Shown here in pieces: positions 1 to 7,706 of a stretch of DNA of 10,044 bases. Source of the stretch: Elusimicrobiota bacterium (GTDB lineage Bacteria > Elusimicrobiota > Elusimicrobia > UBA1565 > UBA9628). Positions within the stretch are counted from its first letter, which is position 1. Every line of letters begins with the position of its first letter. The translations under genes and the position numbers were made by a program. The stretch covers positions 1 to 10,044 of the forward strand of contig JAQUMZ010000060.1 in the NCBI GenBank assembly GCA_028717865.1, written 5' to 3'. Below the pieces are notes generated by a model. That model saw nothing but the letters and a program-made list of their open reading frames with translations. It did not search any database and was not told where the DNA came from.

Positions 1-2
1 CG

Positions 3-353
3 GGGCTCGTCATCGCGGCGATCTTGACGATATTGGGTTTCGTGCGTCATCCCGTCAAGAAGGTGATCGTCGCGATGCTGGGAGGCGTGCTTATGGCGAT
101 CGGGGCGATGGAGTCCATGCTGGGCTTGATGATCGCAGGCATGGGACGCACGATCGAGGGCAGCATCTTCACGATCATGGGCATAGGGACCACCGTGGCC
201 GGCGGCTATGCTTTGGCGACGGCCGCCCAACAAGCCGGCTCCGAGATGCGGCTGACCGAGTTCGGCACCTTGAAGATCGTCAATATGTTGGCGACCGCCT
301 GCCAGGCGGGCACCGGCGCCATGGGCGTCATGAACATTATGAAATGGAAGTAA
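3..353 (+). CDS. Partial small polytopic membrane protein, Gly/Met-rich (3' end only)
   Basis: The reading frame is open to the left edge, so the true start lies outside the window. The TTG at 24 is an internal leucine codon rather than a convincing start. The visible 116 residues form about four hydrophobic stretches: residues 1-14, 21-48 (long enough for a hairpin or one long helix), 55-75 and 92-113. Short basic or polar loops separate them (RHPVKK at 15-20, RTIEGS at 49-54). Twelve of the 116 residues are methionine, and glycines recur inside the helices, suggesting tightly packed transmembrane segments. One cysteine (residue 100) lies in the last hydrophobic stretch, and the protein ends KWK. 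The stop TAA at 351-353 is only 12 nt from the next start, so the two genes are probably one transcript. I do not recognise the family. A small helical pilin or channel-like subunit is possible but rests only on size and hydropathy. Confidence 0.8.
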   Translation, partial: GLVIAAILTILGFVRHPVKKVIVAMLGGVLMAIGAMESMLGLMIAGMGRTIEGSIFTIMGIGTTVAGGYALATAAQQAGSEMRLTEFGTLKIVNMLATACQAGTGAMGVMNIMKWK

Positions 354-365
354 GGCGGGTGGACC

Positions 366-1691
366 ATGTCTAAATTCCTGCGCCGCAACAGAAAGAAAGG
401 GCTGTTCGCCCTGCTGCTCATGCTGCTCGGAGAGCGCAAGGCCGTTCTGCCGCTGCTGCTGGTGGCCGTGATGCTTTCGTTCGTATTCGTGGCTCCGGAA
501 AATTTCGCGGGCAACGTCTGGGTCCGCACGCGCGCCGCGGCGTGGGTGGGGGCTAGGCTCGGCTTGTCGGACGCGGCCCATTTCGCGGACCTGCTGCGGG
601 CGTTTCGTTCGGCCCAGAGCGCGCGCAGCCTTTCCTGGAGCGAGATATTCAGCCGCGGCGGCGGCGCCGACGGCGCTCCCGCTTCCTCGGTCGCCCTGGT
701 GCGGGGCGCGGCGGCCGAATTCGGCCTCGTCGGCGGGGCGTCGCGCGGGCAGGCCCGGTCCATACGCGGCATCTTGACGCCCGAGGACGCCGGCCAGGGT
801 GCCCGGGGGGTCGCGCTCGACGAGGAAAGCCTGGCGCGCGCGCTCGCGGGCGAAGCCCTTCGGGGCGGGCGCGCGGACGACTCCGCGCTCGGCGGGCCCG
901 CCTACGCCATCCGCAAGACCGTGGGCATCGCGGGTGCGGGCACGGGCGTGGCCGACAACGTCAAGGAGGCCTTCGACGGCGTGGCGGTCGCCGACGCCGG
1001 GTCGGGGCGCGGCATCGCCGGTTCCCCGGGCCGGCTGAGCCGGATGGCCGCGGCGAAGCTTTCGCTGGAGCTGCGGCGGGCGGTGACCCGCAACTACGCC
1101 GCCTCCGGGCGCAGCGCCTTCGCGCAGCTGGCCGACGGCCGGGCCCGGACGCAGATGGCCGCCGAGCCCGCGTGCAAGGGCGCCAACGGCTGCCCGTCCG
1201 AGTTCGCCGCCACCAACGTCGGCGCCGTATACGACGGCAACCGGGTCGGAGCCTCGGCGCCGAAGATCATGACGGCGCCCATGGTCGACGGGGACAAGGG
1301 CGTGGGCGGCGTGCCCGGCGAAGCCCAGATGCGGGGTTTCGCGGATGAAGCGCAGCAAACCCAGGACAAAGTAGGCAGGTGCAGCCTGGCCGAAAGGACC
1401 TACTCCCCGTTGGAGCAGGATGTGTCGACGCAACTAAAACAGCGGCGCGACAATTTCCAGTCTTCGTGCACAGGCGGCGGCACGGCCAGCTGCAGCATGG
1501 CCAGGTACCGCGGCTGCCTCGACAAGGGGCGGGAGATAATCCGTCTTTGCCGGAGGTTCTATTCGCTGCAACACCAGCATTGCATGGCGTGCCCCTTGAC
1601 CGCGGAGGAGGGCTGCTCGGATTCGCAGGAGGAATGCAGAAGGATGGAGGCGGATACGATCCGGGACGCCAGGCTGTATTGGGGCATGTGA
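366..1691 (+). CDS. Single-pass membrane-anchored protein with Cys-rich C-terminal domain (hypothetical)
   Basis: This is a 441-residue protein. The N-terminus is strongly basic (RRNRKK), followed by a short hydrophobic patch (about 13-22) and a clear transmembrane segment at about 26-43. By the positive-inside rule most of the protein would lie outside the cytoplasm. Residues about 60-265 are rich in Ala, Gly and Arg and look low in complexity or weakly folded. Eleven cysteines follow: C270 and C276 as a close pair, then nine between 339 and 424 (339, 368, 376, 384, 395, 406, 409, 417, 424), including a CMAC (CxxC) at 406-409. This looks like a disulphide-rich or metal-binding helical domain. 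The ATG at 366 follows the upstream stop by 12 nt with only a weak purine-rich site (GGGTGGA, 357-363), so translational coupling is likely. The family is unknown. The predicted topology, not homology, points to an envelope role. Confidence 0.88.
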   Translation: MSKFLRRNRKKGLFALLLMLLGERKAVLPLLLVAVMLSFVFVAPENFAGNVWVRTRAAAWVGARLGLSDAAHFADLLRAFRSAQSARSLSWSEIFSRGGGADGAPASSVALVRGAAAEFGLVGGASRGQARSIRGILTPEDAGQGARGVALDEESLARALAGEALRGGRADDSALGGPAYAIRKTVGIAGAGTGVADNVKEAFDGVAVADAGSGRGIAGSPGRLSRMAAAKLSLELRRAVTRNYAASGRSAFAQLADGRARTQMAAEPACKGANGCPSEFAATNVGAVYDGNRVGASAPKIMTAPMVDGDKGVGGVPGEAQMRGFADEAQQTQDKVGRCSLAERTYSPLEQDVSTQLKQRRDNFQSSCTGGGTASCSMARYRGCLDKGREIIRLCRRFYSLQHQHCMACPLTAEEGCSDSQEECRRMEADTIRDARLYWGM

Positions 1692-1715
1692 TGATTTTGC
1701 CGGGGGCTATTTCGC

Positions 1716-1727
1716 GGCTGGACGCTT
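1716..1727 (+). repeat. Intergenic motif GGCTGGACGCTT, copy 1
   Basis: This 12-nt sequence sits in the 70-nt gap before the 797-aa gene, beginning 25 nt after the preceding stop codon. It is identical to positions 4175-4186 in the next gap, where it begins 20 nt after that gene's stop. Similarity drops past the 12 identical bases. Possible roles are a binding site for a shared regulator or a conserved upstream element; neither is demonstrated. The rest of this gap shows no convincing terminator or promoter to me. Confidence 0.45.
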
Positions 1728-1749
1728 TTCCGATACCATTCGCCGGGCC

Positions 1750-1756
1750 AGGAGAG
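1750..1756 (+). promoter_or_regulatory. Shine-Dalgarno site for the 797-aa gene
   Basis: AGGAGAG lies 5 nt before the ATG at 1762. It is the best ribosome binding site in the window and fixes the start of the downstream protein. Confidence 0.75.
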
Positions 1757-1761
1757 TCTTC

Positions 1762-4155
1762 ATGGAACAGAAACCAAAGGAACAGAAACCCATTATCCCG
1801 ACCCTGAAGGATTCCCGCAAGCCGCAGGTCAAGATCAAGGGCCTGGCCTCGGGCCTGTCGCTCATCGAGCGCTTGAAGCAGTTCAAGAAGAAGGACCTGG
1901 CTTTCATCATGGCGGGCCTGGGCGTGCTGTTCATGGCGCCCCTGGCCGAGCACTTCATGATGAGTCCGGAGAACGCCGATTCCACGGCTTTCAAGCCGGG
2001 CTGGGGGTTCCAGCCCACCGGCCGCTTCGGCGACGGCGGTTCGCCCTACGAGAACGGGGTCAACGGTCTGGCCCCGGGCGGCGTGGCGGGCGGCGGCAGC
2101 GACGTGATCACCCCGTTGAACGTGCGCGACCCCTCCGTGCTGATCATGGCTCCCGGGGCGTCCCAGCAGCCCGCGGCCACCGCGGCGACGCCGCAGGCGC
2201 CGGCCAAGGAGAGCGCCGACTGGAAGGACGCCCTGGCCAACGCCGCGGCCAAGGGGGCGGGCGCCGCGACCAAGGCGGCGGGCGTGCCGGTGCCCAAGCC
2301 CGCCCTGACCAACGCGGGCCTGCGCGGCTTGGGGGCGGCCGCGGGGGGCAGCGGCGGAGGCTTCAGCCTGCCGCCGATCTCGGCGGGCAACGTCCCCAAC
2401 AAGGCGGCGATGAACGACTCGCTGTCGCGGGTGAGCAAGGCCCCGGGCTACATGGGGGCCGGCGCGCGCGGCTCCGAGAACGCCAGCGCCGGGTCCATGG
2501 AGGCGCTCAAGAAGGCCGCGGCCGCCGCGGGTTCCGATTTCAACCGATCGGGGCAGGCCTCGACGGCCCTGGAACAGGCGGCTTCGCACGCCATGCCGAC
2601 CGGCAGCGGAGCGGGCGGCGCCGGGCAGGGGGGCATGGGCCGCGACGACAAGGGGCCGGGCGGCAACCAGGAGAAGGGGGGCAAATCCCTGGGCGAGTCG
2701 CTGGCGTTCCTGGCGATGAAGGACGAGATGCAGAAGGCCCGGGACCTCAAGTGGAAGCTCAAGGAGAAGGAGGCCATGCTCTGGCCCAACCTCAAGGAGA
2801 AGCTCGCCGAGGAGCTGGTGATGACGCCGGCCAAGGCGCTGACCAAGGGTTTCACGGATCTGTTCGACGGGTTCGGGGGGGACAAGACTTCCTATGTCCT
2901 CAAGTGCGGCAATGAAACCTTTCCGTTCTCCAAGTTCCCTTCGTGCGGCGAGGGCGTGAAATCGGGCTACTGTATTCAGAAGGGGCTGCAAAGCAACACG
3001 TATGACGTCATTTCCATGCCCGGCGGCAGCGTGAGGTTCGCCGGCTGCACGAAGGAAAAGGGAGACTCCGACAAGGACAAGCCGTCGGAAACCGGGAGTC
3101 CGGTGGGCGGCATCACGCCGGGGAGCGCGACCGGCGGCGGCTCGCTGAAATGGGCCTGCGACCAGCTGGACGCCGCCGCGCAAGTCGAAAAGGGCAAGGC
3201 GGAGAGAAACAGCCTGAAGTCGGCGGCCCAAGCCATCGTCCTTTCCCGCAATTCCCTGGTTCAGCCGGCCAATGAGTGCGGGATCAGCGGCGACGTGGGA
3301 GGCAACGTCTCGGTCGAGTTGCGCGCGGCCGGCGCGCTGGTGACCGGCGCGGTCCAAGCCATCGTCCCGAAGGCCTACGCCGACCTGCGCGCTTCCGCCG
3401 CCTATCTCGACAGCGTCAAGCCCGGCGAGGACGGCAACGTTTCCGAATCCGGGTTCGAGAGCTGGCAGCCCAACGCCTACGCCGAAGCGTATCAGAAAAT
3501 GCAGCCCGAGGCCAAGGGCAAGGTGCAGAAGGCGCAAAGCATCATGGCCGCGGTGCAGGGCAAGCTCGCCGAGTCGAACACCCAGATCGGGCAGGGCGAT
3601 AAGATCAGCGAGGATGCCTTGGGCAAGGGCAATGACGCGGCCAAGGTTATCGGCGACATCAAGAAAGCATATGAGGACACGTCTAAAGCTCATCAGACCA
3701 TGGCGGGCGAAGTCTCCAAAATGGACGGCGCCGTGAACAATGCTTTGCCCGGAGCCCAGCAGAACTGGGACGTGGTCCGAGCCAACGTCCAGGACATCGG
3801 CAAGGGCGCCGCGCCCGGAAGCCCCAACAACGGCATCAAGGAAGTCAGCGTGAACATAAGCGCGGGCGACAGCCTGAACGTCGCCGGCTTCAAGGCCGAG
3901 GTGCAAAAGGCGAAGAGCCAATATCCGGAATCGAACGACCAGCAGTCCGGAAACAGAGAGAAGCGAGAACAGGCCATTCGCGACGCGAAGGGCAAGCTCG
4001 AGAACTACCGGGACGGGGCCCGCAAGCAGAACGGCAGCTCCGACGGCGGGGTCTACAAGCAATTCCAGGGCGTCGAGACGCAGGTCAAGGACGTCGTCGG
4101 CAAGCTGCCGGGGGGGTCGGCCGCCAAGACCGACGCCGCGGCGAAGGGCAAATGA
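1762..4155 (+). CDS. Large single-pass membrane protein, Ala/Gly-rich with six-Cys segment (hypothetical)
   Basis: This 797-residue protein has no cleavable signal. A Lys-rich cytoplasmic N-terminus (KKK at 42-44) precedes one transmembrane segment at about 45-62. Residues about 80-310 are low-complexity Ala/Gly/Ser with short helices. Residues about 312-370 are charged and helical (many E, K, M, L), a possible coiled coil or oligomerisation region. All six cysteines fall at 382, 395, 404, 429, 466 and 506; the first four may define a small disulphide-bonded domain around 377-435. After a mildly hydrophobic patch near 527-540, the rest is long, polar and helix-prone (A, Q, K, D, E), ending in GKGK-like tail residues. 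The ATG at 1762 has a strong Shine-Dalgarno. Its anchor topology resembles that of the preceding gene. The family is unknown. A periplasm-spanning structural or scaffold part of an envelope complex is an inference from architecture only. Confidence 0.9.
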   Translation: MEQKPKEQKPIIPTLKDSRKPQVKIKGLASGLSLIERLKQFKKKDLAFIMAGLGVLFMAPLAEHFMMSPENADSTAFKPGWGFQPTGRFGDGGSPYENGVNGLAPGGVAGGGSDVITPLNVRDPSVLIMAPGASQQPAATAATPQAPAKESADWKDALANAAAKGAGAATKAAGVPVPKPALTNAGLRGLGAAAGGSGGGFSLPPISAGNVPNKAAMNDSLSRVSKAPGYMGAGARGSENASAGSMEALKKAAAAAGSDFNRSGQASTALEQAASHAMPTGSGAGGAGQGGMGRDDKGPGGNQEKGGKSLGESLAFLAMKDEMQKARDLKWKLKEKEAMLWPNLKEKLAEELVMTPAKALTKGFTDLFDGFGGDKTSYVLKCGNETFPFSKFPSCGEGVKSGYCIQKGLQSNTYDVISMPGGSVRFAGCTKEKGDSDKDKPSETGSPVGGITPGSATGGGSLKWACDQLDAAAQVEKGKAERNSLKSAAQAIVLSRNSLVQPANECGISGDVGGNVSVELRAAGALVTGAVQAIVPKAYADLRASAAYLDSVKPGEDGNVSESGFESWQPNAYAEAYQKMQPEAKGKVQKAQSIMAAVQGKLAESNTQIGQGDKISEDALGKGNDAAKVIGDIKKAYEDTSKAHQTMAGEVSKMDGAVNNALPGAQQNWDVVRANVQDIGKGAAPGSPNNGIKEVSVNISAGDSLNVAGFKAEVQKAKSQYPESNDQQSGNREKREQAIRDAKGKLENYRDGARKQNGSSDGGVYKQFQGVETQVKDVVGKLPGGSAAKTDAAAKGK

Positions 4156-4174
4156 TCGGGATTTTCAAGTGCCG

Positions 4175-4186
4175 GGCTGGACGCTT
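4175..4186 (+). repeat. Intergenic motif GGCTGGACGCTT, copy 2
   Basis: This is an exact copy of 1716-1727, here 20 nt after the stop of the 797-aa gene and 85 nt before the next start. It lies upstream of the candidate promoter at 4211-4239, a position compatible with an activator-type site. The first copy lies much closer to its gene (34 nt), so the spacing is not conserved. Confidence 0.45.
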
Positions 4187-4210
4187 GCCGGAGAATAGGT
4201 CCTTTGGCCC

Positions 4211-4239
4211 TTGCCGTAAAAAAACATAGAAGGAATAAT
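4211..4239 (+). promoter_or_regulatory. Candidate sigma-70-type promoter for the 1144-aa gene
   Basis: TTGCCG (4211-4216, four of six to TTGACA) is separated by 17 nt from AATAAT (4234-4239, five of six to TATAAT). It lies in the most AT-rich part of the 116-nt gap, including an A7 run at 4218-4224. Transcription would start near 4246, giving a leader of about 25 nt with a Shine-Dalgarno. The gap of more than 100 nt supports a separate promoter here. Confidence 0.45.
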
Positions 4240-4250
4240 TGATTATCCTT
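4230..4250. promoter_or_regulatory. Inverted repeat overlapping the -10 (possible operator)
   Basis: AAGGAATAAT (4230-4239) and ATTATCCTT (4242-4250) are complementary over nine pairs with one bulged A and a 2-nt centre. The symmetry covers the candidate -10 element and the expected start of transcription, where a dimeric repressor could bind. The arms are AT-rich with no T-run after, so this is not a terminator. No regulator gene is present in the window. Confidence 0.35.
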
Positions 4251-4261
4251 AAGCCGCACCC

Positions 4262-4268
4262 GGAGAGG
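4262..4268 (+). promoter_or_regulatory. Shine-Dalgarno site deciding the 4272 start
   Basis: GGAGAGG ends 3 nt before the ATG at 4272 (6 nt when measured from its GGAG core). The frame is also open upstream through a TTG at 4239, but that codon has no such site and would bury the signal peptide behind 11 polar residues. The ATG at 4272 is therefore preferred. Confidence 0.65.
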
Positions 4269-4271
4269 ACC

Positions 4272-7200
4272 ATGAACCCCCGAGCCCGCATGGTTGCCGT
4301 TCTCGCGTTTTCCCTTCTAGCCTTCGCTATCCCTCCGGCAAGAGCGGCGGCCGAGAAGACCGTCTCCACCCTCGCCCTGCCCACCTGGAAGGCCGTAGAC
4401 GAGCCCTGGGGTGCGTGGCGGGAGATAACCTTCCGGGATTCCGGGGGCGTCAGCCGCAGCCTCTGGTATCGCGCCTCCGACCGCGCCCGGAGCGAGAAGT
4501 CGTGGCTGCCCTTGCGGACCCCGAAGCCGGTCCAGCTCTTCGTCCTGCGGCAAGGCAAGCAGGATCCGATCGGCAAGAACGCGACGCGGACCACCTTCTC
4601 CTCGCAGATTTCCGATTTCACGCTTATCCCCAGCCCCGCGGACCTTGTCATGGATCCAAGCGACGGCTTGGGCAAGGACTTCGAACTCACGCGCCAGCCG
4701 CGGCCGACCTCGCCCGGCAGCGTCATGCGCGTGCTGCCGCCCAGCCAGAAGGCGGGAGACGCCCCGCCGCGCAAGCCCAAGGGCCAGGGTCAGGGCAAGG
4801 CCCCCGCCGGCGTGGACGCGGACGTCTGGGCCCTGCTGGCCGCCGTGCCCGGCGCGGAAAAGGACAAGCCCGTCTACGCGCGGGTCCTGCAGCGCCTCAA
4901 GGCCGCCCAGCCCAAGAGCTACGCCCGCATCGCCCAGGGCGGGTCCGCCCTGGGGGCCCGGTTCGCGGCCGCCGTCAAGGACGCCGAGAAGGACGTCGCT
5001 CTCTATCCCGGCGCGAAGAAGGAAGACGCCCTGTTCATGGCCATGACCGTGGCCAACGGCAGGCTCCGCAGCCGCCTGGACGCCGTCCTGGGGGAGGAAA
5101 CCCCCGCCGGTCCCGGTCCGGGCCCAGGCGCTCCGTCGGCGCCCGCCGCCCCCGAGACGGGGACGCAGGCCGGCGCGCCCGCGGGCGAGGAGCCGGGCCC
5201 GGAAGGGGAGCTTAATTTCCCCAACCTGCTGACCCGGCTTCTGATCCAGGACCCCGGCCGCGTCGGCAAGGCGATGGCCGAGCGCTTCGCCGGCTATATC
5301 GACGGAGGGGCGGACAAGAAGTTCGTCTCCGAGGACGTCCGCGCCAAGGGCGACCTGATGCAGAGGCTGCTGGCCCAGCCCGCGGCCTGGGTCAAGGCCA
5401 AGGTCGAGCAGAAGCGCTACGCCGAGGTCTCGGAGCTCTACTTCGTCATGGGAGCGGGAGACGCCGCGCCGTCCTGGGTCGAGAACCAGCAGCTTCTTTC
5501 CGCCTTGACCGCCAAGAACACGGAACGCGGCAGGCTGTTCACGGACGCCATGGAGCCGTGGACCTTGAGGGCGTCCAAGTCGGGCGGCCAGGCGAGCCAG
5601 AACACCACGGGCGACGCCGCCTGGGCCCACCGCTTCCTGACCTATGCTTCGGGAAAGGCGCATGCCCTGCTCGCCGACAGCCGGGTCAAAGGCGAGATCG
5701 GGGCGGGCATCATCAGCCGCGAGGAGGACCTGAAGGTCCCCGAGTATTCCGGCCGGGGCGGGGCGGGCCGCGGGGGGGCCGCGAAGGGCTTCAGCTACGA
5801 GTCGCTTTACCTGCGCGGCGGGGTGTTCGAAAGCCACGTCTACGCGCCGGGCGACCCGGTGTCGAGGTCCATATCGATCAAGATCATCACCGAGAAAGGC
5901 GATAAGGGCGTTCTGGTCAACCGGATCGCCGTCTACGACGTGACCTACCAGAACGACACCTTCGTGCGCAAGTTCGATATTCTCAGGCCGGGCAATTCCA
6001 CCACCGTCTCCCTCGACGATCGCCAATACGGCATGCCCGAGTACACTTTGGGCTTTGAACCGGGAGAGGGCGGCAACACGGTGGTGACCCTCGGGCGCGT
6101 AGGCAACGAAAAGCAGATGAAGACCAGCATCAACGAACTTTTCCGGGCCCGCGCCGACCAGGCCATCCAAGAGGGGGGCGAACTGGACGTGGGCGGCAGG
6201 AAATACATCGTCATGGGGCAGGGCGACGTCAAGGGTTCGCTCATGTTTTTTCCCGGGGACCTCAAGCAGCGGATGCTCCAGGGCGGCGGCGCCAAGGACC
6301 TGCTGCCCGAGATGCTGGCCTACGTCAACACGGTCGGCCCCGACGGCATGGACAAGCTTTTGCCGGGCAAGCGCGACCTGGGCTCCGTGGACGGCAAGCC
6401 CTACCACCTGGCTTTCAATTCGGGTTCCGGCTGGTGGCAGGTCGGCGAGGGGGCCGGAGAACCCGACGCTCCGGCGGCGCCGATCAAGGCCTCGGGCGCG
6501 GGCGGCGGAGGCGGCGGCGTCAAGCCGCTCGCCGAAGCGGGGCCCGACGCGACCGAATACGAGAGGACCCTGCAGGGGCAGGGTTTCGTGCGCAACGAGG
6601 AGGTCCGCAACGGCCTGCGCGAGGATCTGCGGGAGGTGGTCCGGGTCTGGACCTACGTCGGCGACAAGCCCATGCCGCTGGAGCAGCGGCACGTCTGGAT
6701 CGTGCCCGAGAGAATTTACAAAGCGCGCAATCTCGCCGTTCCCTTCGTGCGGCAGGGGCCGGGCGACACGGACGAGGGCAAGGTCGTCGCTGGCGAGGTT
6801 CGCGGCCTGGCCCACTTCATCGCCACCACGCGGGGCAAGAGCACGCTCTACTACGATCTGCTGCAGGAGAACCCCATCCAGGCCGAGGAGGGCAAGCCCA
6901 TGAACCAGCCCTTCGCTCAGGCGGGTTCCGTGGCCCGCGGGGGCTTCTCCCTATCCGACCCCCTGCTGCTGGCCGACGCCTTGGAGCAGATCGGGCACGG
7001 CCAGCCCGCCGCGACGGCCGAGGCGGCCGCCGCCAACCTGGCCAAGCTCCTGGCGGATAAGGACGCCAAGCTCTTCAACATAAGCGGCAACGCCGTCGAT
7101 GAGAAAAAGCGCGTCAAGGCCAAGACCTCGAAGGGCGAGTTCTTCATTTGGCCCGCCCCCGAGGCCGCGATGGGAGACGCCGGCGGCCACGAGGGCGACA

Positions 7201-7706
7201 AGGGCCCGGGCCACGCCATGGACATCAATCTGGCCGTGGACGAGCCCTTCCCCGACCAGCCGCAGGAGTTCGCCAACAAGGACATCAACGTGACCGACAA
7301 GGTTTACCCGCTCAAGACCGCCTCCGACGGCATGGCCGCGCTCTTCGCCAATTCCCGCGCCAGCCCGACGCGCTGGTACTTCATGTACAAGTTCAAGCTC
7401 CCCGACGGCAAGGCCCTGCGCAGCCCCTTCCTGCGGGTATTCGCCGCCGAAAAGAAGGAAGGCCCGCCCTTCCCGCGCGAGGTCGCATTGGCGGGGCTCT
7501 CGGGCTCCGAGCCGCCCAACGCCGGAGAATTGCGCTACCTGGCCAGCCCGGACAACAAGCGCGGGGCTTGGTACGCGGTCAAGGACAAGAGGCTGACGTC
7601 CAAGGACCAGTTCACGGACCGGGCCAAGAACTGCCTAGGCCCCGTGATTTGGTGGGGCCTGGACCAGCCCGGCGCGCGCAAGGCCTGCGAAACCGAGTCC
7701 CTATAA
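4272..7706 (+). CDS. Large secreted multidomain protein with Gly/Pro linkers (hypothetical)
   Basis: From the ATG at 4272 the product is 1144 residues. Residues 1-25 form a classic signal peptide: basic start (R4, R6), hydrophobic core about 7-20, and an ARA cleavage motif at 23-25. Linkers divide the mature protein. Residues 26-155 look beta-rich with many Trp, followed by a Lys/Pro linker (about 155-180). Then come a helical block (181-274), a Pro/Gly linker (275-313), a helical block (314-490), a Gly/Arg linker (494-506), a beta-rich block (507-620), a mixed block to about 735, a six-Gly linker (744-749), and a mixed C-terminal half. The only two cysteines are C1121 and C1139, close to the end, and may form one disulphide. 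I see no catalytic motif I can name. It is likely periplasmic or surface-exposed; a structural or adaptor role is an inference. The stop codon lies inside a tandem palindromic repeat. Confidence 0.92.
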   Translation: MNPRARMVAVLAFSLLAFAIPPARAAAEKTVSTLALPTWKAVDEPWGAWREITFRDSGGVSRSLWYRASDRARSEKSWLPLRTPKPVQLFVLRQGKQDPIGKNATRTTFSSQISDFTLIPSPADLVMDPSDGLGKDFELTRQPRPTSPGSVMRVLPPSQKAGDAPPRKPKGQGQGKAPAGVDADVWALLAAVPGAEKDKPVYARVLQRLKAAQPKSYARIAQGGSALGARFAAAVKDAEKDVALYPGAKKEDALFMAMTVANGRLRSRLDAVLGEETPAGPGPGPGAPSAPAAPETGTQAGAPAGEEPGPEGELNFPNLLTRLLIQDPGRVGKAMAERFAGYIDGGADKKFVSEDVRAKGDLMQRLLAQPAAWVKAKVEQKRYAEVSELYFVMGAGDAAPSWVENQQLLSALTAKNTERGRLFTDAMEPWTLRASKSGGQASQNTTGDAAWAHRFLTYASGKAHALLADSRVKGEIGAGIISREEDLKVPEYSGRGGAGRGGAAKGFSYESLYLRGGVFESHVYAPGDPVSRSISIKIITEKGDKGVLVNRIAVYDVTYQNDTFVRKFDILRPGNSTTVSLDDRQYGMPEYTLGFEPGEGGNTVVTLGRVGNEKQMKTSINELFRARADQAIQEGGELDVGGRKYIVMGQGDVKGSLMFFPGDLKQRMLQGGGAKDLLPEMLAYVNTVGPDGMDKLLPGKRDLGSVDGKPYHLAFNSGSGWWQVGEGAGEPDAPAAPIKASGAGGGGGGVKPLAEAGPDATEYERTLQGQGFVRNEEVRNGLREDLREVVRVWTYVGDKPMPLEQRHVWIVPERIYKARNLAVPFVRQGPGDTDEGKVVAGEVRGLAHFIATTRGKSTLYYDLLQENPIQAEEGKPMNQPFAQAGSVARGGFSLSDPLLLADALEQIGHGQPAATAEAAAANLAKLLADKDAKLFNISGNAVDEKKRVKAKTSKGEFFIWPAPEAAMGDAGGHEGDKGPGHAMDINLAVDEPFPDQPQEFANKDINVTDKVYPLKTASDGMAALFANSRASPTRWYFMYKFKLPDGKALRSPFLRVFAAEKKEGPPFPREVALAGLSGSEPPNAGELRYLASPDNKRGAWYAVKDKRLTSKDQFTDRAKNCLGPVIWWGLDQPGARKACETESL

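Noticed and set aside
1267..4062. A 931-codon open frame on the minus strand
   Set aside because: It runs antisense across two genes and their gap. Its composition (Leu/Arg/Gly/Ala/Val-rich, no domain logic) is what a GC-rich coding strand produces in its mirror frame. The + strand genes have a strong Shine-Dalgarno (the 797-aa gene), transmembrane segments and sensible topology.
4239..4271. TTG at 4239 as start of the 1144-aa gene
   Set aside because: It would add 11 residues ahead of a well-formed signal peptide, overlaps the predicted -10 and has no ribosome binding site, unlike the ATG at 4272.
4317..6815. An 832-codon open frame on the minus strand
   Set aside because: It lies entirely inside the 1144-aa secreted protein gene, which has a signal peptide, a ribosome binding site and a natural domain pattern. 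The antisense product is low-complexity Arg/Gly/Leu/Ala.
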